This document shows, piece after piece, positions 1 to 5,760 of a DNA stretch of 6,186 nucleotides. The DNA is from Betaproteobacteria bacterium (GTDB lineage Bacteria > Pseudomonadota > Gammaproteobacteria > Burkholderiales > SG8-39), in contig JAAOZY010000488.1 in NCBI GenBank assembly GCA_012274205.1, forward strand, positions 1 to 6,186, in the 5' to 3' direction. Under the pieces are notes generated by a model, which was given only the letters and a program-made list of their open reading frames with translations, searched no databases and had not been told where the DNA came from. The translations under genes were made by a program, and so were the position numbers. Each line of letters starts with the position of its first letter. The stretch's first letter is position 1.

Positions 1-543
1 ATACTGCCGATGATCGCGGTCGCCAACATCTGGCTGTTCTTCTACAGCCCCGACATCGGGCTCATCGACCAGGTGCTCAGCAACTTCGGCATACGCGGGC
101 ACAACTGGCTCGGCCGCCCGGAAACGGTGATGGGCTGCCTGATCGTGATGACCATCTGGAAGGAAGCCGGATTCTTCATGATCTTCTACCTTGCCGGCCT
201 GCAGGCGATATCGCCGGAGCTCGAGGAGGCGGCGACGCTGGAGGGCGCGGGGCGCTGGCACTATTTCCGGCGCGTGGTGTTCCCGCTGCTGATGCCGACG
301 ACGCTGTTCGTGCTCGTCAATGCGGTGATCAATTCGTTCAAGCTGGTCGACCAGCTTTTCATCCTGACCAAGGGCGGTCCCGATAACGCGAGTTCGCTGC
401 TGCTCTACTACATTTATCAGGTTGCGTTCAGCTTCCTCGATGAATCCTACGCCGCGACGCTGACCGTCGTGCTGCTCGCGATCCTCGCGGTGCTGGCCAT
501 AGGCCAGTATTTTCTCCTTGAAAAGCATATCCACTACCAATGA
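1..543 (+). CDS. ABC transporter permease, UgpA/MalF-like (3' part of gene)
   Basis: This is an inner-membrane subunit of a binding-protein-dependent importer of the sugar or glycerol-3-phosphate class (binding-protein-dependent transport inner-membrane family). The frame is open from base 1 and continues upstream, so the N-terminal part is missing; 180 residues are visible. An ATG at base 10 lies inside the gene and is not a credible start. The visible part contains the EAA loop, which docks on the ATPase subunit: EEAATLEGAG followed by FPLLMP, with the EAA at visible residues 76-78. Hydrophobic segments lie at about 43-68, 94-112 and 150-172. The GGP after the fifth helix (KGGPDN) and the short basic C-terminal tail (LEKHIHY) resemble UgpA. 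The stop overlaps the start of the next permease gene, so the two are translationally coupled. The substrate cannot be read from this part; UgpA-like is resemblance only. The ATPase and binding-protein genes are not in the window. Confidence 0.93.
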   Translation: MLPMIAVANIWLFFYSPDIGLIDQVLSNFGIRGHNWLGRPETVMGCLIVMTIWKEAGFFMIFYLAGLQAISPELEEAATLEGAGRWHYFRRVVFPLLMPTTLFVLVNAVINSFKLVDQLFILTKGGPDNASSLLLYYIYQVAFSFLDESYAATLTVVLLAILAVLAIGQYFLLEKHIHYQ

Positions 544-1364
544 GCGTGCGCCGCGGAAAAGGCTTCGGGGACTGGGTTGAGATCATCGGCGCCTGGCTGC
601 TTGCCCTGATCTGGGTTGCGCCGCTCGCGTACGCGTTCTGGAGCGCGTTCCACCCGCCGGAGTACGCGACGCATTTCCGCCTGTTCGCCCCGCTGACGCT
701 GGACAACTTCCGCATCGCCCTGAGCCAGGCGCCGTTTCCGCGCTACTTTCTCAATACCTTCGTCCTGGTCACCATGACGCTGAGCGCCCAGTTCGTGCTG
801 TGCACGCTGGCGGGCTACGCTTTCGCGCGCTTCGAATTCTTCGGCCGCGAACTCGCGTTTGCGCTGGTGCTGGTGCAGTTGATGATCATGCCGGAGGTGC
901 TGATCGTCGAGAATTACCGCAGCATGAGCACGCTCAACCTCGTCGATACCATCCCCGGGATTGCGCTGCCGTACATGGCGAGCGCGTTCGGCATTTTTCT
1001 GCTGCGCCAGGCGTTCAAGACCGTGCCCAAGGAACTCGAAGAGGCTGCGCGCGTGGAGGGCGCCGGCATGCTGCAGATTCTGTTGCGGGTCTACATCCCG
1101 CTGGCGCGTCCGGTGTATCTGGCTTACGGCCTGGTTTCGGTGAGCTACCACTGGAACAATTTCCTCTGGCCGCTGGTCATCACCAACTCGGTCGAGACGC
1201 GGCCGCTGACCGTGGGCCTGGCAATTTTCGGCGCGCCTGAATCGGGCGTGCAGTGGCCGATCATCACGGCGGCGACGCTGATGTCGGTCGCGCCGCTGCT
1301 GGTCGCTTTCGTTCTGTTTCAGCGCCAGTTCGTTCAGTCGTTCATGCGCGCCGGCATCCGTTAG
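540..1364 (+). CDS. ABC transporter permease, UgpE/MalG-like
   Basis: This is the second membrane subunit of the same importer and pairs with the preceding permease to form the translocation channel. It has 274 residues, a normal length for the UgpE/MalG family. Six hydrophobic segments can be seen at about residues 13-34, 70-92, 105-126, 139-158, 190-210 and 245-262. The EAA cytoplasmic loop is ELEEAARVEGAG followed by VYIPLARP, with EAA at 168-170 and the conserved Gly at 174. The helix-flanking stretches LPYMASAFGIFLLRQ and WNNFLWPL are typical of UgpE. The start is the ATG of an ATGA overlap with the upstream stop. There is no clear Shine-Dalgarno just before it, which fits translation by coupling. 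It is the last gene of its run, because the next gene is on the opposite strand. The substrate is unknown; sugar, polyol and glycerol-phosphate are all possible. Confidence 0.94.
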   Translation: MSVRRGKGFGDWVEIIGAWLLALIWVAPLAYAFWSAFHPPEYATHFRLFAPLTLDNFRIALSQAPFPRYFLNTFVLVTMTLSAQFVLCTLAGYAFARFEFFGRELAFALVLVQLMIMPEVLIVENYRSMSTLNLVDTIPGIALPYMASAFGIFLLRQAFKTVPKELEEAARVEGAGMLQILLRVYIPLARPVYLAYGLVSVSYHWNNFLWPLVITNSVETRPLTVGLAIFGAPESGVQWPIITAATLMSVAPLLVAFVLFQRQFVQSFMRAGIR

Positions 1365-1396
1365 GGCTGCGCCGGCGCCAGCCTTCTGCGCGCCCT

Positions 1397-2056
1397 TTAG
1401 CGCGACAAGCGCGCCGCCAGCCAGTTATCGAGCGCCTTGGCATCCTGGTTGTCGGGCTGCTTGCGCAGCATTTCCGCGACGACGGGCTTCATCTGGTCGT
1501 ACAGATGGAACTCGTACAGCGCGGCGTAGAGATAGAGCTCGGGGGCAATGTCGTCCGCAGGCATTTCCCGCTGCATCGTTGCGTAGGCGGAGCGGGCTTG
1601 CGCAAGCGTGCTCTGCCGGTCCGCGCCCGCCTCCTGCTCGCGTTGCGCCATGCCGCGCACCTTGATTCCGCCAAGTTTGGCCGACATGACGAGCTCCGGA
1701 ATGCGCGTCATATGCTGCGCAACGCCCGCCGGCAAATTCGTTATCACGGCGGCCTTGCCCGAGGTCGATTCGGCCGCCGCTTTGCCGGCTTTGAATGCCG
1801 CCGGCCCGGACCAGAGCTCCTGGCGCGAACCTTCAAAGTACGCGATGCGGACCCGAGCTCCGGCTGCTACGTTGATGCGGTCGCCTTCCCTCAGCTTCAT
1901 GTACGGCTTCACCGCTCCGGGCGGTCCCGCGCGGGAAACATAAGTCACGTCGCCGGACAGCAGGGTGACCAGCGCAACGTCGGCGTCCTGTCCGTGCGCC
2001 GCGCCGGCCGATGCCGCGGCAAGGATCAAGAGCATTGATACAAGATGCGTTTTCAT
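1397..2056 (-). CDS. Exported FecR-domain-like protein with helical C-terminus
   Basis: The protein has 219 residues. The N-terminus has a signal-peptide pattern: MKTH, a hydrophobic stretch to about residue 20, then AGAAHG, with cleavage likely near residues 20-22. It is therefore probably periplasmic. Residues about 27-100 resemble the FecR beta-rich domain: LLSGDVTYV (32-40), LREGDRINVAAGARVRI (55-71) and a strand pair ending in ELWSGP (80-85). Residues about 145-215 look alpha-helical and may be TPR-like (SAYATMQREMPADD, LYLYAALYEFHLYDQ, VVAEMLRKQPDNQDAKALDNWL). Unlike a true FecR anti-sigma regulator, it has no cytoplasmic domain or following transmembrane anchor, and no ECF sigma-factor gene is adjacent. 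A role in iron signalling should therefore not be assumed. A good Shine-Dalgarno (AGGGGG, complement of 2062-2067) sits 5 nt before the ATG and supports this start. It converges with the permease gene and diverges from the WG-repeat gene. The specific function is unknown. Confidence 0.8.
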   Translation of the reverse strand: MKTHLVSMLLILAAASAGAAHGQDADVALVTLLSGDVTYVSRAGPPGAVKPYMKLREGDRINVAAGARVRIAYFEGSRQELWSGPAAFKAGKAAAESTSGKAAVITNLPAGVAQHMTRIPELVMSAKLGGIKVRGMAQREQEAGADRQSTLAQARSAYATMQREMPADDIAPELYLYAALYEFHLYDQMKPVVAEMLRKQPDNQDAKALDNWLAARLSR

Positions 2057-2275
2057 TGCGACCCCCTATTCACACGCCGCCACCCCGGGCTGCGGCATGG
2101 ACTTATTATCCACCCACAGCCCGCCTTACGCAGCTTTGGCCGCCGCCTGCGGCCCCGCATTGCCAGTCAGCGCCGGGGCCGGCATACCGGCTGGTTTGCT
2201 GATTTTCCGGCGCCGCTATGGACAGGGCCGGCCATTCGCCGGTAATCTCAGCCTCCGATCGAATTTAGGGTTCGC

Positions 2276-3391
2276 ATGAAACACTCATATTCCCGCGCCA
2301 TCAGATGTTTCGGTTTCCTGTTTCTGTCGGCTGCGATCTGCTCCTTTGCCCAAGCGGGAGAGGCAGCTTCCGCGGCGCCGGCCAGGTCGGCGAAGACCGG
2401 CCGCCTGGTTATTGCCGCAAGCTATGATGCCGCCGGCGATTTTTCCGACGGCATGGCAGCAGTGCGGGTCGGCAGCAGATGGGGCTTCATCGACAAATCC
2501 GGAAGCATGCTCATCCGGCCCCAGTTTGCCGAGGGCGACGTGCCGTTCAGCTCGAAGTTCTCCGACGGCCTCGCGGCGGTGCGGATCGGGGGCAAATGGG
2601 GCTTCATCGACCGTCACGGGAAGGTCGTAATCAGCCCGACGTTCTCCGGCGATGAATACAGCCCGCCGATTTTCTCGGAAGGCCTGTGCGTCGTACGCGA
2701 GAACTTCAAGTACGGCTACATCGACACCACCGGCAAATTTGCAATAGCGCCGAAATTCGACCGGGCGTGGAATTTTACCGAAGGCGCGGCGCTGATCCAG
2801 GAAGCCGACGGGACACAGGCCTTTATCGACAAGAAGGGCGACTATATCGGCGCCCTGCGATTCAGCGGCGCATCGCCTTTCCGCGAAGGCATGGCGGCGG
2901 TCAAGATCGACGGGGAATACGGCTTCATCGATCGGTCGGGCAATATCGCAATCCCCCCCAAGTTCGACATGGCGTCCAGTTTTTCCGACGGGGTGGCGCC
3001 GGTGCGCATCGATGAGAAATACGGCTATATAGACAAGACCGGAAAGTCGGTCCTGGAGCCGCAGGCGGGCGGGGCGGTGTTCAACCTGCTCGGGGAGAGT
3101 TTTTCCGAAGGACTGGTCGTCATTGAGGTCGGCGGCAGCAAGCAGTTTTCCGGGCCGCTGGGGAAATTCGGTTTCATGGACAAGAGCGGGAACATCGTGA
3201 TCAAACCGAGCTTCGATTCCGCGTCCAGCTTTTCGGAGGGGCTGGCCAGCGTTTCCGCCGGCGGCAAAATCGGCTACATCGACAAGGCGGGGCAGTTTGT
3301 CATAAAGCCCGAGTTCACCGACGGGTTCTCGTACCGCGAAGGATTGGCACGAGTGCGGGTCGGGAAGAAATACGGGTTCATCGCGCGCTGA
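2276..3391 (+). CDS. Exported WG-repeat (KWG-type) protein
   Basis: The protein has 371 residues and is built almost wholly from WG repeats, the family first noted as KWG Leptospira repeats. A signal peptide is likely: MKHSYSRAIR, a hydrophobic core, then SFAQA with cleavage near residue 27; C22 does not fit a lipobox. Eight full repeats plus a terminal ninth follow the pattern F(S/R)(D/E)G-x-A-x-V-x6-(W/Y)G(F/Y)ID-x2-G-x-x-x-I-x-P-x-F. The WG position falls at residues 69, 108, 146, 181 (degenerate, QAFID), 215, 249, 298, 332 and 366. Spacing is 34-39 residues except before 298, where about 15 extra residues are inserted. The last copy ends at YGFIAR, the C-terminus. A weak AGGG lies 5 nt before the ATG. 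Such proteins are usually annotated only by the repeat, and no enzymatic residues stand out. A binding or scaffold role in the periplasm or at the surface is inference. Confidence 0.9.
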   Translation: MKHSYSRAIRCFGFLFLSAAICSFAQAGEAASAAPARSAKTGRLVIAASYDAAGDFSDGMAAVRVGSRWGFIDKSGSMLIRPQFAEGDVPFSSKFSDGLAAVRIGGKWGFIDRHGKVVISPTFSGDEYSPPIFSEGLCVVRENFKYGYIDTTGKFAIAPKFDRAWNFTEGAALIQEADGTQAFIDKKGDYIGALRFSGASPFREGMAAVKIDGEYGFIDRSGNIAIPPKFDMASSFSDGVAPVRIDEKYGYIDKTGKSVLEPQAGGAVFNLLGESFSEGLVVIEVGGSKQFSGPLGKFGFMDKSGNIVIKPSFDSASSFSEGLASVSAGGKIGYIDKAGQFVIKPEFTDGFSYREGLARVRVGKKYGFIAR

Positions 3392-3453
3392 CGCGCTTTG
3401 GCATGCCGCCGCGTTGCTTCAGCGCCGGCGCGATTTGCAGGGTGGGTGCAGGC

Positions 3454-3936
3454 TCATAGCAGTTCGACCACCCACTGGGTCACGGTTCCCGTCGCGCGGG
3501 CACACTGCTTGCCGCGCGCCGCGTCGAAGGCCTTGTATTCCGCAGCGTTCCACATGTCGTAGGTCCGGCCGGTAAATTGCTGCTGCAGCTCCTTGCAGGT
3601 GACGCCGCCGAATTCGCCGCGAAAGCGCTCGGTCAGTTCCCTGGCTTTCTTGAAATTATTCATATAGCGGCCGTTCTCGAATTTGTCACGGTCGCGGCCA
3701 TATTTTGCGCTCAAGGCCAGCAGGCCGCCGCTCAATGCGCCGCACACCCCTTCGCCGACGAGGCCGCCGCCGCCGGACAGTCCGTGGCTCGCCTTGATGG
3801 TCTGGTCGTCGATGATGCCGACCGTCTCCTGAACGGCGGCAAGCACGCACTGCGGGCAGCAGCCGTAGTCGAGTTCGTACTTGGTCGCCTTCTCGCACGC
3901 CTGTTCTGCAAGTGCCTGCTTCTGCTCGTCGCTCAT
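3454..3936 (-). CDS. C_GCAxxG_C_C-type putative redox-active protein
   Basis: This is a 160-residue protein resembling the C_GCAxxG_C_C family, small proteins of unproven function named for spaced cysteines and thought to be redox-active or metal-binding. Visible matches are GCCPQCVLAAVQE (25-37; cysteines at 26, 27 and 30), a Gly-rich stretch SGGGGLVGEGVCGALSGG (54-71; Cys 65) and FGGVTCKEL (109-117; Cys 114). Further cysteines are at 14 and 145. C27-P-Q-C30 is a thioredoxin-like CxxC spacing. There is no signal peptide, so it is probably cytoplasmic. The frame is open upstream to an ATG at 4272, which would give 272 residues. The shorter start is chosen because GGAGG stands 6 nt before the ATG at 3936, family-like sequence begins just after it, and the extension runs antisense to another likely gene. 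The gene converges with the WG-repeat gene and diverges from the small Cys-rich gene. Partner and substrate are unknown. Confidence 0.82.
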   Translation of the reverse strand: MSDEQKQALAEQACEKATKYELDYGCCPQCVLAAVQETVGIIDDQTIKASHGLSGGGGLVGEGVCGALSGGLLALSAKYGRDRDKFENGRYMNNFKKARELTERFRGEFGGVTCKELQQQFTGRTYDMWNAAEYKAFDAARGKQCARATGTVTQWVVELL

Positions 3937-3942
3937 GTCGCG

Positions 3943-3947
3943 CCTCC
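3943..3947 (-). promoter_or_regulatory. Shine-Dalgarno that fixes the start of the C_GCAxxG_C_C gene
   Basis: CCTCC on the + strand reads GGAGG on the coding strand, with a 6-nt spacer to the ATG at 3936. It supports the 160-residue product over the 272-residue open frame. Confidence 0.75.
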
Positions 3948-4137
3948 GTGCATTGGATCCATTCAACCGGCCCGACAGGACAAAACCCGGCGCAGGACTC
4001 AACCTGGTGCGTCGCTCATGCTCTGCGGGAATCTGGAATTGCTGCTTGACCAGCTTATCCCCCCTGCGCAGTGCGACTTTGATCGAGATCAACACTGCAA
4101 TCAGACCTGGCGCGGCGCCGTTTCTGCGCCTGGCCCG

Positions 4138-4152
4138 AATTGTTCTACAATT
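4138..4152. promoter_or_regulatory. Perfect inverted repeat AATTGT-TCT-ACAATT, possible operator
   Basis: Two 6-bp arms are perfect inverted complements around a 3-bp centre, in the spacer between the divergent genes starting at 3936 and 4193. The right half overlaps TACAAT (4146-4151), a possible -10 element for the small Cys-rich gene about 40 nt downstream. No good -35 is visible at the matching distance. AT-rich symmetry in a GC-rich region is operator-like, but I cannot assign it to a regulator family. Chance occurrence is not excluded. Confidence 0.35.
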
Positions 4153-4192
4153 TACAGCGCATACACCGACCACCCGCTCAGGAAACCAATCC

Positions 4193-4378
4193 ATGTCCGG
4201 CTCATGGGGCTGTCCGCACGAACGCAACAATTTGTGCACCAAGGTCAGGAATCTGCCTTGCGACCCGGGCATGAAGGCTTGCGTGCTTTATGGCCGTTTC
4301 GTTTTTGCCGACGAGAGCAAGAACGAGCCCCTGCGGCGCAAGCGGGCTGCGGATGCCAGCGATGGCTCCGGGGAGTGA
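4193..4378 (+). CDS. Small Cys-rich conserved-type protein, 61 residues
   Basis: This short protein opens with MSGSWGCPHE and has four cysteines in its first half (C7, C15, C23, C30) plus H9. The central block NLPCDPGMKACVLYGRFVF is followed by a basic, polar, probably disordered tail. From memory, very similar small proteins (SWGCPHE, then a CDPGMKGCVL-like block) occur as uncharacterised proteins in betaproteobacteria; I could not check this by search. Four Cys plus a His suggest a small zinc or iron-sulphur site, or disulphides; this is inference. There is no signal peptide. AGGA (4180-4183) lies 9 nt before the ATG at 4193. The frame is open further upstream, but that part has no protein-like pattern and lacks a ribosome site. 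The gene lies upstream of, and in the same direction as, the bkd operon, 150 nt away with a promoter between, so it is probably a separate transcription unit. Confidence 0.75.
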   Translation: MSGSWGCPHERNNLCTKVRNLPCDPGMKACVLYGRFVFADESKNEPLRRKRAADASDGSGE

Positions 4379-4439
4379 TCGCCGGGCACCCGGGGATTCA
4401 GAGGACGCATTCGCCGCCGCGAAGCCGGACGGACGCGCG

Positions 4440-4448
4440 TGATATAAT
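4440..4448 (+). promoter_or_regulatory. Extended -10 promoter (TGATATAAT) of the bkd operon
   Basis: TG-A-TATAAT has a consensus -10 hexamer (4443-4448) with the extended TGn motif. No recognisable -35 lies 16-18 nt upstream, which is common for extended -10 promoters. Transcription would start near 4455, giving a 5' leader of about 74 nt before bkdA1. Confidence 0.6.
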
Positions 4449-4454
4449 TCAAGC

Positions 4455-4482
4455 GGCAGGCTTGCACACAATGCAAGCCGCC
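4455..4482 (+). promoter_or_regulatory. Inverted repeat at the predicted bkd transcript start (operator or leader hairpin)
   Basis: GGCTTGCA (4459-4466) and TGCAAGCC (4472-4479) are perfect 8-bp inverted arms around a 5-nt loop, CACAA. Allowing one bulged A (4458), the stem grows to 11 bp (GGC with GCC at 4480-4482 side). It begins right where the transcript should start. It could be a repressor or activator site (the core also fits T-N11-A, the loose LysR-type pattern) or a 5'-end mRNA hairpin. No T-run follows, so it is not an intrinsic terminator for the small gene upstream. Confidence 0.5.
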
Positions 4483-4528
4483 AATTGCTGACACCGCGCG
4501 AGACACAATCTAGCGCCGAGGAGACTGC

Positions 4529-5758
4529 ATGAACCAGCCACTGCATCTGCACGTGCCGGAACCCAGCGGGCGTCCGGGCCGCCACACCGACTTTTCCTAT
4601 CTGCGCCTGTCCCCTGCCGGCGAAGTGCGCCGGCCGCCGGTCGACGCCAGGCCGTCCCACACCAACGACCTTGCCTATGCGCTGGTGCGCGTGCTCGACG
4701 ACGAGGGCCGCGCCCTCGGGCCCTGGGCGGAGGCGATCGATGCGCAGCTGCTGCGCCGCGGCCTGCGCGCGATGATGAAGACGCGTATTTTCGATGCGCG
4801 CATGCTGATTGCGCAGCGGCAGAAGAAGATGTCGTTCTACATGCAATGCCTGGGCGAAGAGGCGATTGCGGTGGCGCAGGCTCTGGCGCTGGCGCCGGGC
4901 GACATGTGTTTCCCGACCTACCGCCAGCAGGGCCTGCTGCTCGCGCGCGACGACGTCGACATGGTGGAGATGATCTGCCAGCTGCTGTCGAACGAGCGCG
5001 ACCCGATGAAAGGCAGGCAGTTGCCGGTGATGTATTCGTACAAGCGCGCCGGCTTCTTCAGCATCAGCGGCAACCTCGCGACGCAGTTCATCCAGGCGGT
5101 GGGCTGGGGCATGGCCTCGGCGATCAAGGGCGACAGCAAGATCGCCTCGGCCTGGATCGGCGACGGCGCCACGGCGGAGTCCGATTTCCACACCGCGCTG
5201 ACCTTTGCCCACGTCTATCGCGCGCCGGTGATCCTCAACGTGGTAAACAACCAGTGGGCGATCTCCGCGTTTCAGGACATAGCCGGCGGCGAGAGCACCA
5301 CCTTCGCCGGCCGCGGCGTGGGCTGCGGCATCGCCTCGCTGCGCGTGGACGGCAACGACTTCCTCGCGGTGTACGCGGCCTCGCGCTGGGCGGCCGAACG
5401 CGCGCGCAGCAATCTTGGCCCGACGCTGATCGAATGGATCACCTACCGCGCGGGCCCGCACTCCACCTCGGACGATCCTTCCAAATACCGGCCCGCCGAC
5501 GACTGGGCGCATTTCCCGCTGGGCGATCCGATCGCGCGGCTGAAGCAGCACCTGATCCGCATCGGCGCCTGGTCGGAGGAAGAGCACGAGCGGGTGCAGA
5601 AGGAGCTGGAAGCCGAGGTCATTGCGGCGCAAAAGGAAGCCGAACGCTACGGCACGCTCGCCGACGGCCACATACCCAGCGCCGCCGCCATGTTCGAGGA
5701 CGTCTACAAGGACATGCCCGAGCATCTGCGCCGGCAGCGCCAAGAGCTGGGAGTCTGA
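4529..5758 (+). CDS. bkdA1: Branched-chain 2-oxoacid dehydrogenase E1 component, alpha subunit
   Basis: The product has 409 residues and matches the Pseudomonas BkdA1 type in length and end to end in recognisable sequence. With E1 beta it forms an alpha2-beta2 thiamine-diphosphate enzyme. This decarboxylates the 2-oxo acids of Val, Leu and Ile and passes the acyl group to lipoyl-E2 in the cytoplasmic BCKDH complex. The N-terminal arm HVPEPSGRPGRHTDFSYLRL is characteristic of the branched-chain type rather than pyruvate dehydrogenase. The ThDP/Mg site is GDGATAESDF (211-220) ending in NNQWAIS (N240, N241), the usual GDG-x(~27)-NN. GNLATQ (181-186) corresponds to the potassium loop of the human enzyme. 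The loop YRAGPHSTSDDPSKYR (306-321) carries H311 and S312, matching the active-site His and regulatory Ser region of mitochondrial E1 alpha; phosphorylation is not implied here. GAGGAG (4518-4523) lies 5 nt before the ATG. bkdA2 begins 2 nt after the stop. Confidence 0.96.
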   Translation: MNQPLHLHVPEPSGRPGRHTDFSYLRLSPAGEVRRPPVDARPSHTNDLAYALVRVLDDEGRALGPWAEAIDAQLLRRGLRAMMKTRIFDARMLIAQRQKKMSFYMQCLGEEAIAVAQALALAPGDMCFPTYRQQGLLLARDDVDMVEMICQLLSNERDPMKGRQLPVMYSYKRAGFFSISGNLATQFIQAVGWGMASAIKGDSKIASAWIGDGATAESDFHTALTFAHVYRAPVILNVVNNQWAISAFQDIAGGESTTFAGRGVGCGIASLRVDGNDFLAVYAASRWAAERARSNLGPTLIEWITYRAGPHSTSDDPSKYRPADDWAHFPLGDPIARLKQHLIRIGAWSEEEHERVQKELEAEVIAAQKEAERYGTLADGHIPSAAAMFEDVYKDMPEHLRRQRQELGV

Positions 5759-5760
5759 AC

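Noticed and set aside
534..1151. 205-residue minus-strand open frame opposite the second permease
   Set aside because: It is rich in Arg, Gln and His and is antisense to a clear six-helix permease; a composition artefact.
1365..1383. GGCTG...CAGCC hairpin just after the second permease as a terminator
   Set aside because: Only 5 bp of outer stem, a mismatch inside, and no T-run after it; too weak to call.
1253..2038. 261-residue plus-strand open frame opposite the FecR-like gene
   Set aside because: It is Arg-rich, overlaps the permease end, and competes with a minus-strand gene that has a signal peptide, a ribosome site and a domain-like pattern.
2105..2110. GATAAT on the minus strand as the -10 of the FecR-like gene
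   Set aside because: No -35 at a suitable distance and only a loose extended motif; kept as a weak possibility only.
2420..3391. The internal repetition of the WG gene as a DNA repeat array
   Set aside because: The repetition is at protein level; the DNA copies have diverged, so it is neither CRISPR nor a tandem DNA repeat.
3383..3399. GCGCG-CTGA-CGCGC-TTT over the WG gene stop as a terminator
   Set aside because: A 5-bp stem with only three T residues, overlapping the stop codon; could easily occur by chance in GC-rich DNA.
3937..4272. N-terminal extension of the C_GCAxxG_C_C frame to an ATG at 4272
   Set aside because: The extension is basic and unpatterned, runs antisense to the 61-residue gene, and a strong GGAGG sits before the internal ATG at 3936.
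3577..4491. 304-residue plus-strand open frame across the spacer and both Cys-rich genes
   Set aside because: It overlaps better-supported genes on both strands, and its sequence shows no domain-like pattern.
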